A DNA stretch of 60,000 nt from Mesostigma viride (Eukaryota > Streptophyta > Mesostigmatophyceae > Mesostigmatales > Mesostigmataceae): the NCBI GenBank assembly GCA_009746045.1, contig RPFO01000017.1, forward strand, positions 2,540,040 to 2,600,039, in the 5' to 3' direction. Position 1 is the first letter of the stretch; each line of letters opens with the position of its first letter. Under the pieces are notes generated by a model, which saw nothing but the letters and a program-made list of their open reading frames with translations, had not been told where the DNA came from and did no database searches. Shown one piece after another: positions 45,400 to 56,416 of this stretch. The position numbers and the translations under genes were made by a program.

Positions 45400-45620
45400 A
45401 ATTAATAAGCACGTGACTGCGTCACGTGGGTGCCAATACAGAGTAAAGGAACCTTCAACCCTATATACACAGCGAGAAGGAGGGAGGGCGCCCTAGCTTC
45501 TCTCACTGCCGCAAGTGGGCAGGCCACAGAGCGCTCTCTCCACGGCATGGTGCATCATGCCAGGGCGCAACACTGTGGGTGCAATTCAACCAGACTGTGC
45601 AATACCATAGGTCACTAGGC
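45400..45620 (+). repeat. Dispersed repeat, copy 2
   Basis: The first 105 bases match the reverse complement of 2030-2155. Downstream parts (CATAGCTTATGCTACAAATG; CACTGTGGGTGCAATTCAA) resemble 55310-55430. Confidence 0.6.
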
Positions 45621-45835
45621 TGACGCATAGCTTATGCTACAAATGTGAGGTGGGCTCAAGACGTCGATCGGCTATAATTAAGGCGCAAGCTGATGGCCAC
45701 AAGGTGCCAGAGCTAATTGAAGGTACTATAACGCTGTGCGCTAATATCGTTTCAATTAAGTGCTGTAATACCTAAGCTATCCCATCATCGATTGCCCCCA
45801 TCTAGACAACTAGCTGGAGTGCTCTAGCCCGGGGA

Positions 45836-46690
45836 AGCCCGCGGGGGGGCTTCCACAGTTTCTTGTTGACATAGAGGTCCCCGCCCCGCCCGAGTACACT
45901 TGGGGCTCGGGTTTGGTCTTGTTGTGGCGGATGTAGTCGGGCCACTGATCGCGGCGTTGCTGCTGCTGGGCTGGCGTCAGGTCGTCGTCAAGCGACCAGG
46001 AGGTGTCCACCAGCTTCTTGCGGCGAGAGAGGAACCGAACTCGGGCTGTGATGTCGCTAGCTGAAGGTGAGTCCTTGGAGGGGGCCCTGGCAGCCTTGGC
46101 CCGTGGATGGGGCAGGCGGTAGGCGCCCTGCAGTGCCGCATGCACCTGGCAGCTCCATGCACGCCAAGAGCTGTTTCTTCAGCTCGATCGTCTGAGAAGA
46201 GAGTCTGGGGTCTCCTCCGGCGGCATGTCGAAGCGCCTGAGGATGACCCGGCAGCGGCGACGGTCGCGGTCAGCGGCCTCGCGGCGCGTGTCTTCCAACT
46301 CCTGGAGCTTGGTGGTGATCATGGCGGTGACTCGTGGTAGAGGATGCCTAGCTGGCTCTTGAGCAGGTCCGCCCAGGAGGCGCGAGTGGAGGGGTCATCG
46401 CTAGCCCTACCAGCAGGTTGGGCGGCGATGGTGGCCGTTCGCTCGGCGATCTCGGGGACCTGCGTGGCCAGGGCGTCTACCTTGGTAGCAACTGCCTCGA
46501 TCAAGTTTCACGGTGCCTTGGCCGACTCGAGTCATAGATCGGCCTTCCGCCGGCGGGTGGTCACAGTGGCTGTGGCCTCGGAAACTTTGGTGGCAATGTG
46601 CTCTTGCGTAGCAGTAAACTGAGGCTGGAGCTTAAGTGCGACTCTGGCTTCAATGTTGTTGACCTTGGCCGAGAGAGTGTTGAGTGGGCC
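45836..46690 (-). pseudogene. ORF1-like LINE fragment, several frames
   Basis: Read on the minus strand: a coiled-coil-like region (AKVNNIEARVALKLQPQF, ATQEHIATKVSEATATV), then ATKVDALATQVPEIAERTAT, AAQPAGRASDDPSTRASWAD and LLKSQLGILYHES. After frame changes it reads LDDDLTPAQQQQRRDQWPDY. The order matches the 12-kb copy. Stops and frame changes show it is decayed. Confidence 0.7.
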
Positions 46691-47185
46691 GTCAGGCGCG
46701 TTCGAGCTCGCCAAGCGCAGCCTTATCGTCATCGTCAAGAACTTTGACATCCAGCGGAAGGTGAGAATCCGGAGATCGAAGCTTGCACGTGCCGGTTTGA
46801 GAGCAAAATCCTTGACGATCGCATGGGCCTTCTTGGTGAGATCGACGTACGCCCAGATGTTGCTGCCGACCTAGTGGTCCCAGCCCAGTTTGAACACCGC
46901 ATCCACTCCCTCTCCCTTCTTTGGACTGCCATGCAGGACAAGACGCGGTGGCAGAAGATTGTCAAGGCTCACACGCCCGACCCTGTGGGCAAGCCACCTC
47001 CCCCCAAGAGGAGGAGGCGTTTTGATGAGTAGGGTAGTTAGGATTTTTCTAGACTAGATAGTAGACTAGAGTTAGGTTAGTTCGATTACGCGGCTCTCCC
47101 CACTCCACCATCCATCAAGGAATATGTGCTACATGATCTCCCAAGGGAGGCATGTTATAATTTAATTTAATTTAATTTAATAGAT
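46691..47185 (+). pseudogene. ORF1-like LINE 3' part with 3' UTR and hairpin
   Basis: Plus-strand frame reads FELAKRSLIVIVKNFDIQ (compare IARRSHNVIVKHFDQQ at 12.4 kb). A second frame reads VVPAQFEHRIHSLSLLWTAM, then AHTPDPVGKPPPPKRRRRFD and a stop at 47032. The 3' UTR ends with ATGATCTCCCAAGGGAGGCA and a (TTTAA)n tail at about 47185. It is arranged head to head with the preceding fragment. Confidence 0.7.
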
Positions 47186-48290
47186 GATGGCAAGTAGTGA
47201 TGAAGGAGACCACCCCCAAGTATGTGGGGGCTGCGCGTACGTGTGACCGCGTATGGCATTCATATAGCGATTCGGGCCGCGGTGCCCACACCCCTGTAAC
47301 TAGGACCTAGATAGCTTAGTACACCATCCATTCCATCCCATGTTCCCCTCCCACTGAGGACTTATGCTCACGTGACACAGTCTGACGAGTCTATTATCCC
47401 CTAAATGGGCGAAAATACTGCCGATGCATCGGCTGTAACTCTGCATTTTTGCAAACCAGGTGCCATCCAACCTCACCCATATCCAAAGGCTGTCCTTGGG
47501 GGCCAAGCACGTCCATGAGTTGCCCCAGGGAAGGCTTCGGGTTAGTATATCACAACCTCACATATATGCAGGGTAAAATTAAATTAAATTAAATTACAAC
47601 ATGCCTCCGTGGGGAGGTCATGTAGCACATATTCCATGATGGATGGGGTGGAGGAAGCCGCGTGATCGAACTATCCTAGCTCTATCTAGAAAATCCTAAC
47701 TACACTACTCATCAAAACCTCCACCCATCCAGCAAGCAATATGTGCTACATGATCTCCCAACGGAGTCATGTTATAATTTAATTTAGTTTAATTTAATTT
47801 TAATACTCCCAACGGAGTACGTATGTTCCAATTCAACTCAATTCAATTCATTTCAATGATCATCCTCCACCCCATGTCGGCAACTTTGCACAGCTGCTGG
47901 AATACATGGTGGTGCAGGTGCACCTCAATTGTGCACCCCGAGTAGGTGGCAGTTTACACCCTGCACCACCTGCACAGTTTGTCGCCTAGAATGTACGATT
48001 GAAAACCATATGCTCCTTCTCAGGGATATGTGCTACATATCCTCCCCTTAGCTGGGCATAGCGTGATAGATCATGAGGGTGCGGGTGCCCTGGTGCACCC
48101 AGAGCAAGGGTAGCTTACATTCCCACCCTTGCAGGAAGTAGCCTAGAATGTATTATAGGCCATCTGCCCCTTCTCAAGGGCTATGTGCTACAGATACTCC
48201 CAACGGAGTTATGTTCCTTTTAACTAATTAATCCTCCCCACGGAGGTATGTTCTTAATTGATTAATTAATTAATGGCAGGTCTACCAACC
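47186..48290. mobile_element. Cluster of LINE-like 3' tails
   Basis: Successive 3' ends: minus-oriented tail at about 47573-47620 (AATTAAATTAAATTACAACA, CCTCCGTGGGGAGG), then plus-oriented ones ending at hairpins 47755-47766, 47805-47818, 48196-48209 and 48233-48246. Each is followed by AT-rich repeats of differing unit (TTTAA, AATTC-like, AATT). The segment 48000-48210 is related to the 3' UTR of the 12-kb insertion (GATATGTGCTACAT, TTACATTCCCACCCTTGCA). Confidence 0.7.
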
Positions 48291-48869
48291 CATCTGGGTT
48301 TGTCCCTGGGGCTGCAGTTTAGGATATGCCGCCCTGGCTGGCCAAGCCGCTGGGGGCTGGCCAGACGTACCGAGGGCGGTGTCTACCTGACTGGTGCGAG
48401 CGAGCTAGGTGTCCTATAAATGCTATATCCTACACTGCCTAATATCTCATCCGTAATATACGGGGCATACCCTTATACATTTAGACTCTAATGACCTACT
48501 ATGCATGCATATGGAAAACCCTATGTCCATTCGATCAGGACCTGTCGGAGCATCGATCCAATATACGGTGCCTTTCAACCGGGTGACCAGCTTGTCCGTG
48601 CAAGGGCCCATGCATGCCTCGATCGGCGCCGTATGCATGTGAGCACCATGAGGACCAGGACCAAGCGTTATTGGTAGTACATTAATTCCGCAATATCCAA
48701 TGAAGCATGTTAGCTAGACGCAGTCATATACAACAAATACAACCACTTACATCAGAGTGAAGGCACCCACGTAAAAATAAACAAAGCCAACACTAACAAG
48801 AGATACAACGACAAAACAACTATACAGCCGGCATGGGACACTCGATCCACCCCGCAGAATGAAGTAAAA
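48291..48869. other. Intergenic, repeat-related, no gene seen
   Basis: 48315-48375 (GCCGCCCTGGCTGGCCAAGC) recurs at 55825. The right part (CCACTTACATCAGAGTGAAG at about 48742) resembles the 3' UTR repeats at 56225 and probably is the 3' UTR of the LINE fragment next to it. Confidence 0.45.
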
Positions 48870-49035
48870 CAGCCTAATAACCGTGCTGCGCCGCAAAGTC
48901 AGCTCGTGTGCGGCGGAGGAAGATGTCAGCCATAGCCCGGGTAATCACTACCGAAATTGGCGTTGGCGCCAATACGATGTCCCGGTCCGCGCTGACCAAG
49001 GGGCCCGCTGGCCCTCCAGGTCCAGGCTCAGTCAT
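48870..49035 (-). pseudogene. C-terminal fragment of the RLE-type LINE
   Basis: Minus-strand translation gives LDLEGQRAPWSART and TSYWRQRQ, nearly the same as the C-terminus of the 56.4-57.4 kb frame (LDLEGQRAPWSARTWTSYWR). About 20 bases lower it keeps the same order up to CCTAATAACCGTGCTGCGCC, so it is a second, truncated copy. Confidence 0.75.
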
Positions 49036-49104
49036 ATACATGTGATTGATCAAATCACTTTGTAATCACAATGCGTGTTAACGAGTCAATGATCCTAGAC
49101 ATAC

Positions 49105-49146
49105 ATTCTCCCGATTTCTGGCCTGCGCTGGTTGTCTCCTTGATAC
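49105..49146. repeat. About 100-bp dispersed repeat, partial copy
   Basis: ATTCTCCCGATTTCTGGCCT followed by GCGCTGGTTGTCTCCTTGAT. Two further short matches to GGTTGTCTCCTTGAT follow within about 110 bases. Confidence 0.7.
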
Positions 49147-49149
49147 ATG

Positions 49150-50830
49150 TTGTCTCTTTGATGCATCTATGTGCATGCATGTGCCGCGACCGGCCAGGGT
49201 GGCCAGCCACGTTGAAAGTGGTGCATCTGGACATCAAGTGCTGGTTGTCTCCTTGATCATGTGCATGCGGACATTGATCCATACATTTTTATAAACAAGT
49301 TCTGACCATTTTCTGTATCAACACTATCCTAAACTCACAGGTAATAGGCAAAAAACAACGCGTCTCTGTGTACCTGTCAGCCATAGATGATATGTCTAGT
49401 GCGGAGACCTATGCGTCAATCTAATCAGACAGCGCTCAGCGCACGTGCATTTCTGTGCTCCCCTTCAGTAGGGCGCGCACATGTGTATTGCAAGCATCGC
49501 ACATGTCTTGCGGTCGGCTCGATGGCTCTTCAAGGATACCATGAGCATCAAGTAAAGATCTGCCATACGTGTCTCAGTGATACTTGTAACCACCTTAAGA
49601 GACTCCCTATATCTGATACCGGAAGTCAGGGCCCCATCTTCGGCAGTATAAGACGTCCCATGTAGACAGCAGTTAGAAAATGTGGACGATATCGTAAATC
49701 AGCCTGAGTAATGACGAGCAAACCAGGGGGTCACCGCGTTGAGCATAGTCAAGGAAGAACGTGCAAACACAGCGAGAGTCTCGAAACACACGGCTGGCCA
49801 TGTGTGCAAGCAACTAACAAAACACATAAGCCAAGATCCTGACATCTAGTAGCCGCTTACCCCTGCGCAGCTCATGGTGTCAACCCATCCCCCGAAACCA
49901 CGCACCCGCCCCTGTCTCACTCTGCGCAGCCATGTCCATTCTTCCTGACAGGCTATCTCCCCTGTAGGCTCCATGGCATGTGGAAACAGCATACTTCAAG
50001 CATGGCGGGCATCAACTGCAGCATCCACCCCATGTGATAAACAGGCCTGCATGCACCCTACGAGAGTCGCAGAACCCTCTAATCTCATCTAAAGCCCCAA
50101 CTGTCATTATATATCCGATCAATATCAACATATCTGATCGTTTCTCAATACATAGTTGTTTAGAGCTACCAAACTGCTCCGCATAAATGCCTTCCCGTCG
50201 CGGTTCACTTCACCACACCCTGAGCACACCAGCACCACACCAAGGAACCCCGTTATTTCTACCACCAGACTCGCCGCAAGGGCGCGCTATGGCTACCGTC
50301 AAACGCAAGCATAAGTCCATGCAGAGGCCACGGATGCTAGAAAAAAATAATTCTAATGCAGCAGTGGGTAGCCACACAGACGACACGGGGGTCCTGTCGA
50401 CAGGGCTACAGAAACGCTACAGAAACGAGTCAGAGGTAAACGCTCCACCGTAGCACCCACAAGCAACAAGGAAGGCAGAAGGGTGCGTGGTTTGTGGGGG
50501 GCAGTCCAGTGGGAGTAAAACCGGTGGCTGATTACCACACACGTGGGCAAGGAAAATGCCATGGTTATTGAAAGTCTAGCATCACTACATATAGAACAAA
50601 ACTGAAGACCAGCACCATTGCATATGGAACAAAACCGAACCGTTGGGGGAACACATCACACACTGGACGCGCACTGGGCCCCAGATTCAACAACGTTAAC
50701 AATGATGAACCCTGATCCAACAGCCCAGAACTCCCAAGCGCCCATCTCCCTTTAATCACCGTTGCCACAGGGCCATGGGCAGCCCCAGTGACAGTGGCGG
50801 GGTGGGCAAGCAGGCGCCAGTTGGCAGCAT
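49150..50830. other. Intergenic stretch, no gene seen
   Basis: A plus-strand open frame of 88 codons at 50187-50453 is low in complexity and unrecognised. No clear mobile element end was found. Confidence 0.4.
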
Positions 50831-52539
50831 TCAAGGATACGTCCAGAAGAGCACGTGTGTCTGCGCGGACCAAAGAACGGGGTACATAGAAGGCAGGTGT
50901 GTGCAAATGCGGGCCGGGTCAAATACTGGCGAACGGCAACGCCGAGCAGTGTCAATCGAGGGGCCGCAAACTGCTCCACAGAGGCTACTTGCTGCTACTG
51001 TTTGTCACACGCATGCCATGGGAATTGGGACTACGAGAACACAAGTGCCAGGGGGGCGGGTGGGGGGGGGGGGGGGGCGCATGGAAGCAGAAGTAAAGCG
51101 GTGGGCAAATTACCAGGAAGCTCAAGCTTTCTGGGAGACAAGGAGACGAGGGCTATCGGGGAGAAACTGAGGTCATTCACTTCATCATGATATAATTTAA
51201 TACAAACTTGTTACAAACGTCATGACTTGGCTGACTGTGAGATGCAGGCAATTATCTATGAGTAACTGCGGACTGACATGCAGTTATGTAGGAGTGTAGG
51301 GGATACTGAACCAAAAGGCACCCCTTTTCCCTCTGAGGGGCCAGGTCAGTGCTTGCAATGGTAGCCTGCCTACATGCACTTGATTGGCGTTGTCAACCAG
51401 AGAGACACGGTGCATGGCTGGCCTGGCCCGTGAGGAAGAATGACAAGGCATTCTGGCCCGTACATCCGACTTTGCCCATACACCGAAAAAACTATGAAAC
51501 ATCAAAGAATCTGCCTCACATCCTTCGGTGTCACAGTCACGCGCTTTTGATTGACCAGCATCAATCTCATGCACAGAGGTAACATGCGCAAGCATAGGGG
51601 GCAATGTGGGCCAGTACGAATCATTACCCCACACAGCAGGAAGAACTCTAGCAGCACACTCACATTCTACAAAGATAGCATCTGAAAAGACAGCACCCAG
51701 CACGAATTCCCGTCCAACACCCAGTCACCCACCGAGCTTCAAGAATCACCTTTGACTTTTCTCCAGGGCAAACCTAGGTTAACTCCGAAGCTAGGTCCTG
51801 CTTCTCTGGCATCATCCTAGAGCCACGAGGCGGTACTTGTTGACTGAGAGCAGAGGGGTATCACAGCATGAAATCATCGCTGGCTCACCAGCAGCTGCGT
51901 GACGACACGACATCATCGCTGACTCACCAGCAGCGGCGTGACGACGTCATCCATGGCCGCGTCCCAGCTCATGAAGTAGGTGCCCATGTGGAAGCCCGTC
52001 TTGCAGAGCAGGCCGAGGTAGGTGAGCGCCATGATGGAGAAGAAGCTGAGGAAGCCGGCGAGGCCAGTGAGGCCCAGGATACCCGTCACGATGCCCGCCA
52101 CGATGGCCATGAACACGTTGCTGCCAGGTGGCGCGGTGGGGGAGGGGGGGGGGGGGATGGATGGGGGATGGGGGAGTTTGGGGGTCGGGGAAGGAGGTGT
52201 GATGGCGAAAGCACGTGGACGTCGGTGGAAGGAAGATGGCCCAGGTTTGGACAGTGGAAATCATAATGATAATAGTACCCATGATAATTTGAAAGACCTA
52301 CGTGCATGTGGCCATATGGTTGATTAATGAGGACGGTGTCCCAACTTAATTTGTTGGAAACCTCGTTCTGAAGGTGGTGAAACGGATTGATAAAAATTAT
52401 GAATAAATAAAAACCATGCTTGGGCTTTGATTAAGCGAATGGCTATCACCTACCAGTATTGCGCCACGCGGACATTGTGCTGTATGTTCTCAGGCGATAG
52501 GAGTTGTTTAAGTGGGTTCTTTGCCTCCGCGGTGTCCAT
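50831..52539 (-). CDS. EMC6: EMC6, ER membrane protein complex subunit 6
   Basis: Three minus-strand exons: 52454..52539, 51928..52120, 50831..50860, with phases closing to give 102 aa (human EMC6 110). The N-terminus reads MDTAEAKNPLKQLLSPENIQ, then NVRVAQYCNVFMAIVAG, matching the cytosolic helix with its Tyr-Cys end. The core VTGILGLTGLAGFLSFF matches the EMC6 signature AGILGLTGxxGF and begins the first two membrane helices (about 32-54 and 57-75). Exon 3 encodes only THVLFWTYP and stop; the family normally continues about eight residues after FWT, so the third helix looks shortened. The EMC inserts tail-anchored and multipass proteins into the ER. The exon 3 call rests on the FVLFWT match, CGCGCAG acceptor and frame; a longer alternative third exon cannot be excluded. 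Confidence 0.82.
51873..51950. repeat. 39-bp tandem duplication across an EMC6 donor
   Basis: ATCATCGCTG(G/A)CTCACCAGC is present twice, 39 bases apart. The minus-strand donor CTGCTG/GTGAGT of exon 2 lies in the right copy, and a second donor CTGCTG/GTGAGC lies in the left copy. Confidence 0.85.
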
Positions 52540-53640
52540 CGTGGCGAATCTGCAGGAAAGCAGGGAAACCCCTCTGCAGGTCAGAGATTCCTTGTGGTCA
52601 CCAATGAAGAAGGACGATTCCCTTCGCTACGTCCACGACTACGAACAAATATGCCGATGTCTTACCGCTTTATGCAAAGCAGAAAAAGGCCCCGAAAACG
52701 CTAAACTAATTCAAGTGGCAGCCATATTAAATGTGTTATGGCCAATCAGCCCGTTTACAAAGAGATTAAAGGTACAGAATATTTCTGATGTGTTGGTATA
52801 TGGGCCATATCAGAAGTAAGTTTCGCCATGAGACGAGCTCGGAGTTGTCCATTTCACTTGTCGTGACATCGTCGGTCCGCAAACGAAACGAAATCCCGAA
52901 GGATTATGCTGCCACCTCCCAGTTATAAGCTGGCCTGGCGCAGTGGCGCGGTGGGCCCCTCCGCCCCTGGCCATGCCAGCGGGCAGCCGTAAACCAGCTA
53001 CAGACCTGTATTCTAGACGCTGACACGCTGTCGACTGTTTAGTCTTCTACTGTAGGGTTTAGGGTTTGCTGTTGCAGACGTGATTCGGTTGCGTGAAGTT
53101 GCATGGGGAACAGGAAGGTCGGCGCCTCGGCGAAACCGAGAAACGCAGGCATAATGTAGGAGAGTAGGACGTTATGCTTGAGATTAGACGGCCACTTCAT
53201 GGGTACAATGGTAACATGGTATAGGGCTGGCAGTTTGTTGACAGTTAATCAATTAGCACGTCTTTACCGAAGCAGGCAGAGCGAGACTGTAAGGAGAAAA
53301 GCAGGTGAACAGTCAGCATGCTCGCCTGCTGCAGGGAACAAGCTCAGCAGGAAACTGCTCGGCACAAACATCATTGCGTGACGATTGGGGCTACTAGTGT
53401 GCGTATTAGATGGCGCGTCTCTTATGTTGCATGGGCAATGGTTCCCTGGCAAGATTGGGAGGTTGAGACTACCACTGTATGCGCTTTCGTAAGTTAAGGA
53501 CGTGGCACTTAACGCGTCAATGGGGCCTCTTTGTACACGCATTCCCTGCTATGCGTATTTTCCTCGGTGATCTCTGAGGCAGGCATTGACGGCAGAATAT
53601 TGTTTGGGCTCCGTGTTCGGGTCACTTGAGCTCGCCAGCC
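52540..53640. other. Promoter region of EMC6 and upstream of TPR-like gene
   Basis: A plus-strand open frame at 52427-52819 (including MKKDDSLRYVHDYEQICRCL) overlaps EMC6 exon 1 antisense. Its right half has ordinary amino-acid composition but no family I know. No mobile element was recognised. Confidence 0.4.
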
Positions 53641-53845
53641 ATGGAGGCTGTTAACCGCGAGGACAACGCACGTTTCCTTTTCTCTTCCCGCAAGCAGCGG
53701 TGTACGCGCGGTCGGCCGAGGCCGGACCTATATGCGCCAAACGGCTAAGCAGCCAAGTCGAGTGCTTTACTGAACCTCGAGAGCGGCATGGTGGCATGGG
53801 ATTTGTTCATGCAAAGCATCGGCGTCGACAAGAGCCGGTCGTCAG

Positions 53846-54091
53846 GGCGAGATCAGTGCCCGGTGCCTGCTGGCTCTCCACCGCTACCAGGAGGCGGAGG
53901 AGCTGCTCGCCGCGGGGATGCAAAGCAGTGCCAGCGCTGAGATGCTGCGCTTGCTAGAGGACGCCTGCGGCGCCAGGGAGCGCGCAGCACAGTCACAAGA
54001 GGCAGGAGCGGCGATTGGGATTGTGGCGGGCTGCAGATTTGTATATGCTGGCAGGTTGCAGGAAGTTATCCGCGTCTACAAAGGGCAGCTG
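53846..54091 (+). CDS. TPR-like exon of an unresolved plus-strand gene
   Basis: An exon of exactly 82 codons bounded by CGGTCGTCAG and donor GTGAGG, phase 0 on both sides. It reads GEISARCLLALHRYQEAEEL, then LAAGMQSSASAEMLRLLEDA, and ends RLQEVIRVYKGQL. The pattern ARCLLALxRYxEAxELL-(10)-AExLRLLEDA is that of a tetratricopeptide helix pair, but the sequence is too short to name a family. A possible start is ATG at 53641 (MEAVNREDNARFLFSSRKQ), also coding-like, but I could not find a donor that joins it to this exon in phase. I found no following exon before the retroelements at 55.4 kb, so the gene may be broken or incomplete. Confidence 0.4.
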
Positions 54092-54261
54092 GTGAGGGAC
54101 GTGCCGCCCCGATGGGTTGTTATGCACTCGGCGTCTACTTGTGCGGCAAAGGCCAACTTGGGCACGTCGATCGATGGTTCGAGAGGGCTTGCATGGGCGC
54201 GCCGCTGCGTGGGTAGGGCACAATCATGGATGCGTGGATAGGGCGCACTGTCACCCATTGA

Positions 54262-54376
54262 CGCGGGGATTGCGGTTAAACATCGACGCGGGGATAGCCG
54301 ATAGCCATGCATGCGGGGCATGAGGGGCATGCAGGCCGATAGCCATGCATGCGAGGCATGAGGGGCATGCAGGGCG
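54262..54376. repeat. Short direct repeats around GATAGCCATGCATGCG
   Basis: GATAGCCATGCATGCGGGGC and ATGAGGGGCATGCAGG are repeated about 46 bases later; CATTGACGCGGGGAT and CATCGACGCGGGGAT also form a pair. Confidence 0.7.
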
Positions 54377-54549
54377 CAACACGCGGAGCCACAGGACAGC
54401 ACATGACGCTGCATGAGGGCCTGGCCGCGTGCCCATGTGCTCCGTATGGCCTCGCAATACGATGTAATAATAGTACTTAGTACAGCTCAAGCGTTAATTG
54501 GGTGCCATCTACACGGCCACAGGTTCGGTGGCATTGACTCGGGCTTGGT

Positions 54550-54800
54550 GGGGGCGGTGTGATGGTGGATGGGCATGGGGCCGTGGGTGTGGGCGTGGGC
54601 GCAGGCGAGGGAATGGAGCAGTGGGCATGGGCGGGGGCGGGGGCGGGGGCGGGGGCGGGGGCCGTGGACCGTGGGGCGTGGGCCGGTGGGCGGGGGTGGG
54701 GGCGGGGGCGGGGGCGGGGGCGGGGTCAGGGATGTGGGAGTGCACGTGGGCTTAGGCGTGCGCGTGGGCGTGGGCGTGTGCATGTGTGTGTGTGTGTGTC
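54550..54800. repeat. GGGGGC-rich and GT-rich low-complexity tract
   Basis: GGGGGC hexamers in long series (54626-54725) followed by TGTG and CGTG repeats. There are many runs of four or more G on the plus strand. Confidence 0.9.
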
Positions 54801-55214
54801 CGTGCGTGCGTGCGTGCACCATTCGTGTGTGAGTGTGCGTGTGGTCACTAAGGTATTGTGTGCCCGTGTGGGGGGTTTGTGGGGTATGGTGTTGGGTCGG
54901 GGGGTAATGCCGGCAGCGTGGATTGCAGGTGGTGACCATGCCGGTATGAACAATGAAACCAATCTTAAGAGTATTTGTCTTTGGTAAGCACGCTGTGGGC
55001 GATAGTGGTCGCAGCAGCAGCCAAAGTGGTGTGCGCACGGCGCAGCACATGCATGTGGTGTTGGGGTAAATTAAGGTGAATGGTAGCGACATGGCTGGGG
55101 GGATCAGGGCGTGCCATGGGCGGCTGCAAGAATTACACGGAAAACGATGCATGAGAAGGTAATGTGGGGCCCAGTAAGCATTTCATGTTGTCATTAATAA
55201 TCATTGCAACGACT
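54801..55214. other. Intergenic stretch, no gene seen
   Basis: No conserved peptide was recognised on either strand. Confidence 0.35.
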
Positions 55215-55430
55215 GCGCCACATATGGGTAGTACCAATCAGTATCAATGGGGACCTTCTAACCCACCACACAACGAGGAGGCCGGAGGGTGCCCTCAACT
55301 AGCTTGCATTATAGCTTATGTCACTGCCACAAACAGGCAGGCGACAGAAGACTCTCTCTGCATAATTGTGCACGCCCAAGGTACCGTGGGTGCAAATACA
55401 ACAAGCGGTGGGCTGAGGCAAAGTGGATGC
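55215..55430 (+). repeat. Dispersed repeat, diverged copy 3
   Basis: Order and short matches shared with 45420-45610: GGGTGCC, AGCTTATG, CACTGCC, CAGGC-ACAGA, CTCTCTC/G, GTGGGTGCAA. It is clearly more diverged, so membership is tentative. Confidence 0.4.
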
Positions 55431-55432
55431 TA

Positions 55433-55765
55433 TTAAATTAAATTAAGTTATAACATGCCTCCGTTGGGAGATCATGTAGCACATATTCCTTGATGGATGG
55501 GTGGAGTGGAAGGAGCCGCGTAATCGAACTAACCTAACTCTAAGCTATCTAGTCTAGAAAAAACCTAACTACCCTACTCATCAAAACGCCGCCGCCTCTT
55601 GGGGGGAGGTGGCTTGCCCACAGGGGCTGGCGTGTGAGCCTTGACAATCTTCTGCCAACGCGTCTTGTTCTGCATGGCAGTCCAAAGAAGGGAGAGAGAG
55701 TGGATGCGGTGTTCAAACTGGGCTGGGACCACTAGGTCGTCCAGCAACATCTGGATGTAGTTCGT
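55433..55765 (-). pseudogene. LINE-like 3' end with KRRRRFDE C-terminus
   Basis: Minus-strand peptide VVPAQFEHRIHSLSLLWTAM, then NKTRWQKIVKAHTPAPVGKP and KRRRRFDE before a stop, nearly the same as the 46.9-47.0 kb copy. The 3' UTR, hairpin (CCTCCGTTGGGAG at 55458) and AATTAAATTAAATTAA-type tail follow towards 55433. Confidence 0.75.
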
Positions 55766-56211
55766 GACATGTTTCCCTACCCTTTTGGGAATGCCCTTGG
55801 GGCCAGGCCAGGTCAGAATTTATGCCGCCCTGGCTGGCCAAGCCGCTGGGGGCCTGCCAGGATGCTATCAAGGTGTGGTGAATAAGACGTAGGCTGAAGC
55901 GCAGGCTAATGGCCACAACAACGAACGCCATGCAGGGTGATTCATGCTATGTGTTGTGCTCAAATTAAAGTTACAACCAACGAGCTGGCGGGCCGGTGTG
56001 CTGCACGGTGCGGGCCCAGGCCTCAACCAGCCCACTAGAACCCCCCTCAAGCTATTACGTAACTAGCTGCTCACTTTAGTAGCTTATACCTACTGCACTG
56101 GTCAGTAACCTTCTCATCCCGGCCGGCTTGTTAAGGCCTCTAGCTCGGTGCGCATGTTCGCACGCATGCCGCGCGGCGATTATTATAGCGGGACAATAGT
56201 ACATGTATTAA

Positions 56212-56353
56212 AAATATAATTACTTACAGCAGAGTGAAAGCACTCAAACCAAAGCAAACACCCAGCTATAAACCTATATATGTTAAAAATATAATTACTT
56301 ACAGCAGAGTGAAATCACTCAAACCAAAGCAAACGCCCAGCTATAAACCTATA
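56212..56353. repeat. About 71-bp tandem duplication in a LINE 3' UTR
   Basis: AAAAATATAATTACTTACAG, CAGAGTGAAA(G/T)CACTCAAA and CCCAGCTATAAACCTATATA occur twice in a row. Confidence 0.85.
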
Positions 56354-56416
56354 TACAGAGCCATGTCAAAGCTCTATACTACGATAAGACCAATGGAAAC
56401 GCCTAACGGGAGGAAC

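Noticed and set aside
52427-52819. Plus-strand 130-codon frame as a gene
   Set aside because: Its left part is antisense to EMC6 exon 1; the remainder has no recognised motif, so support is too weak.
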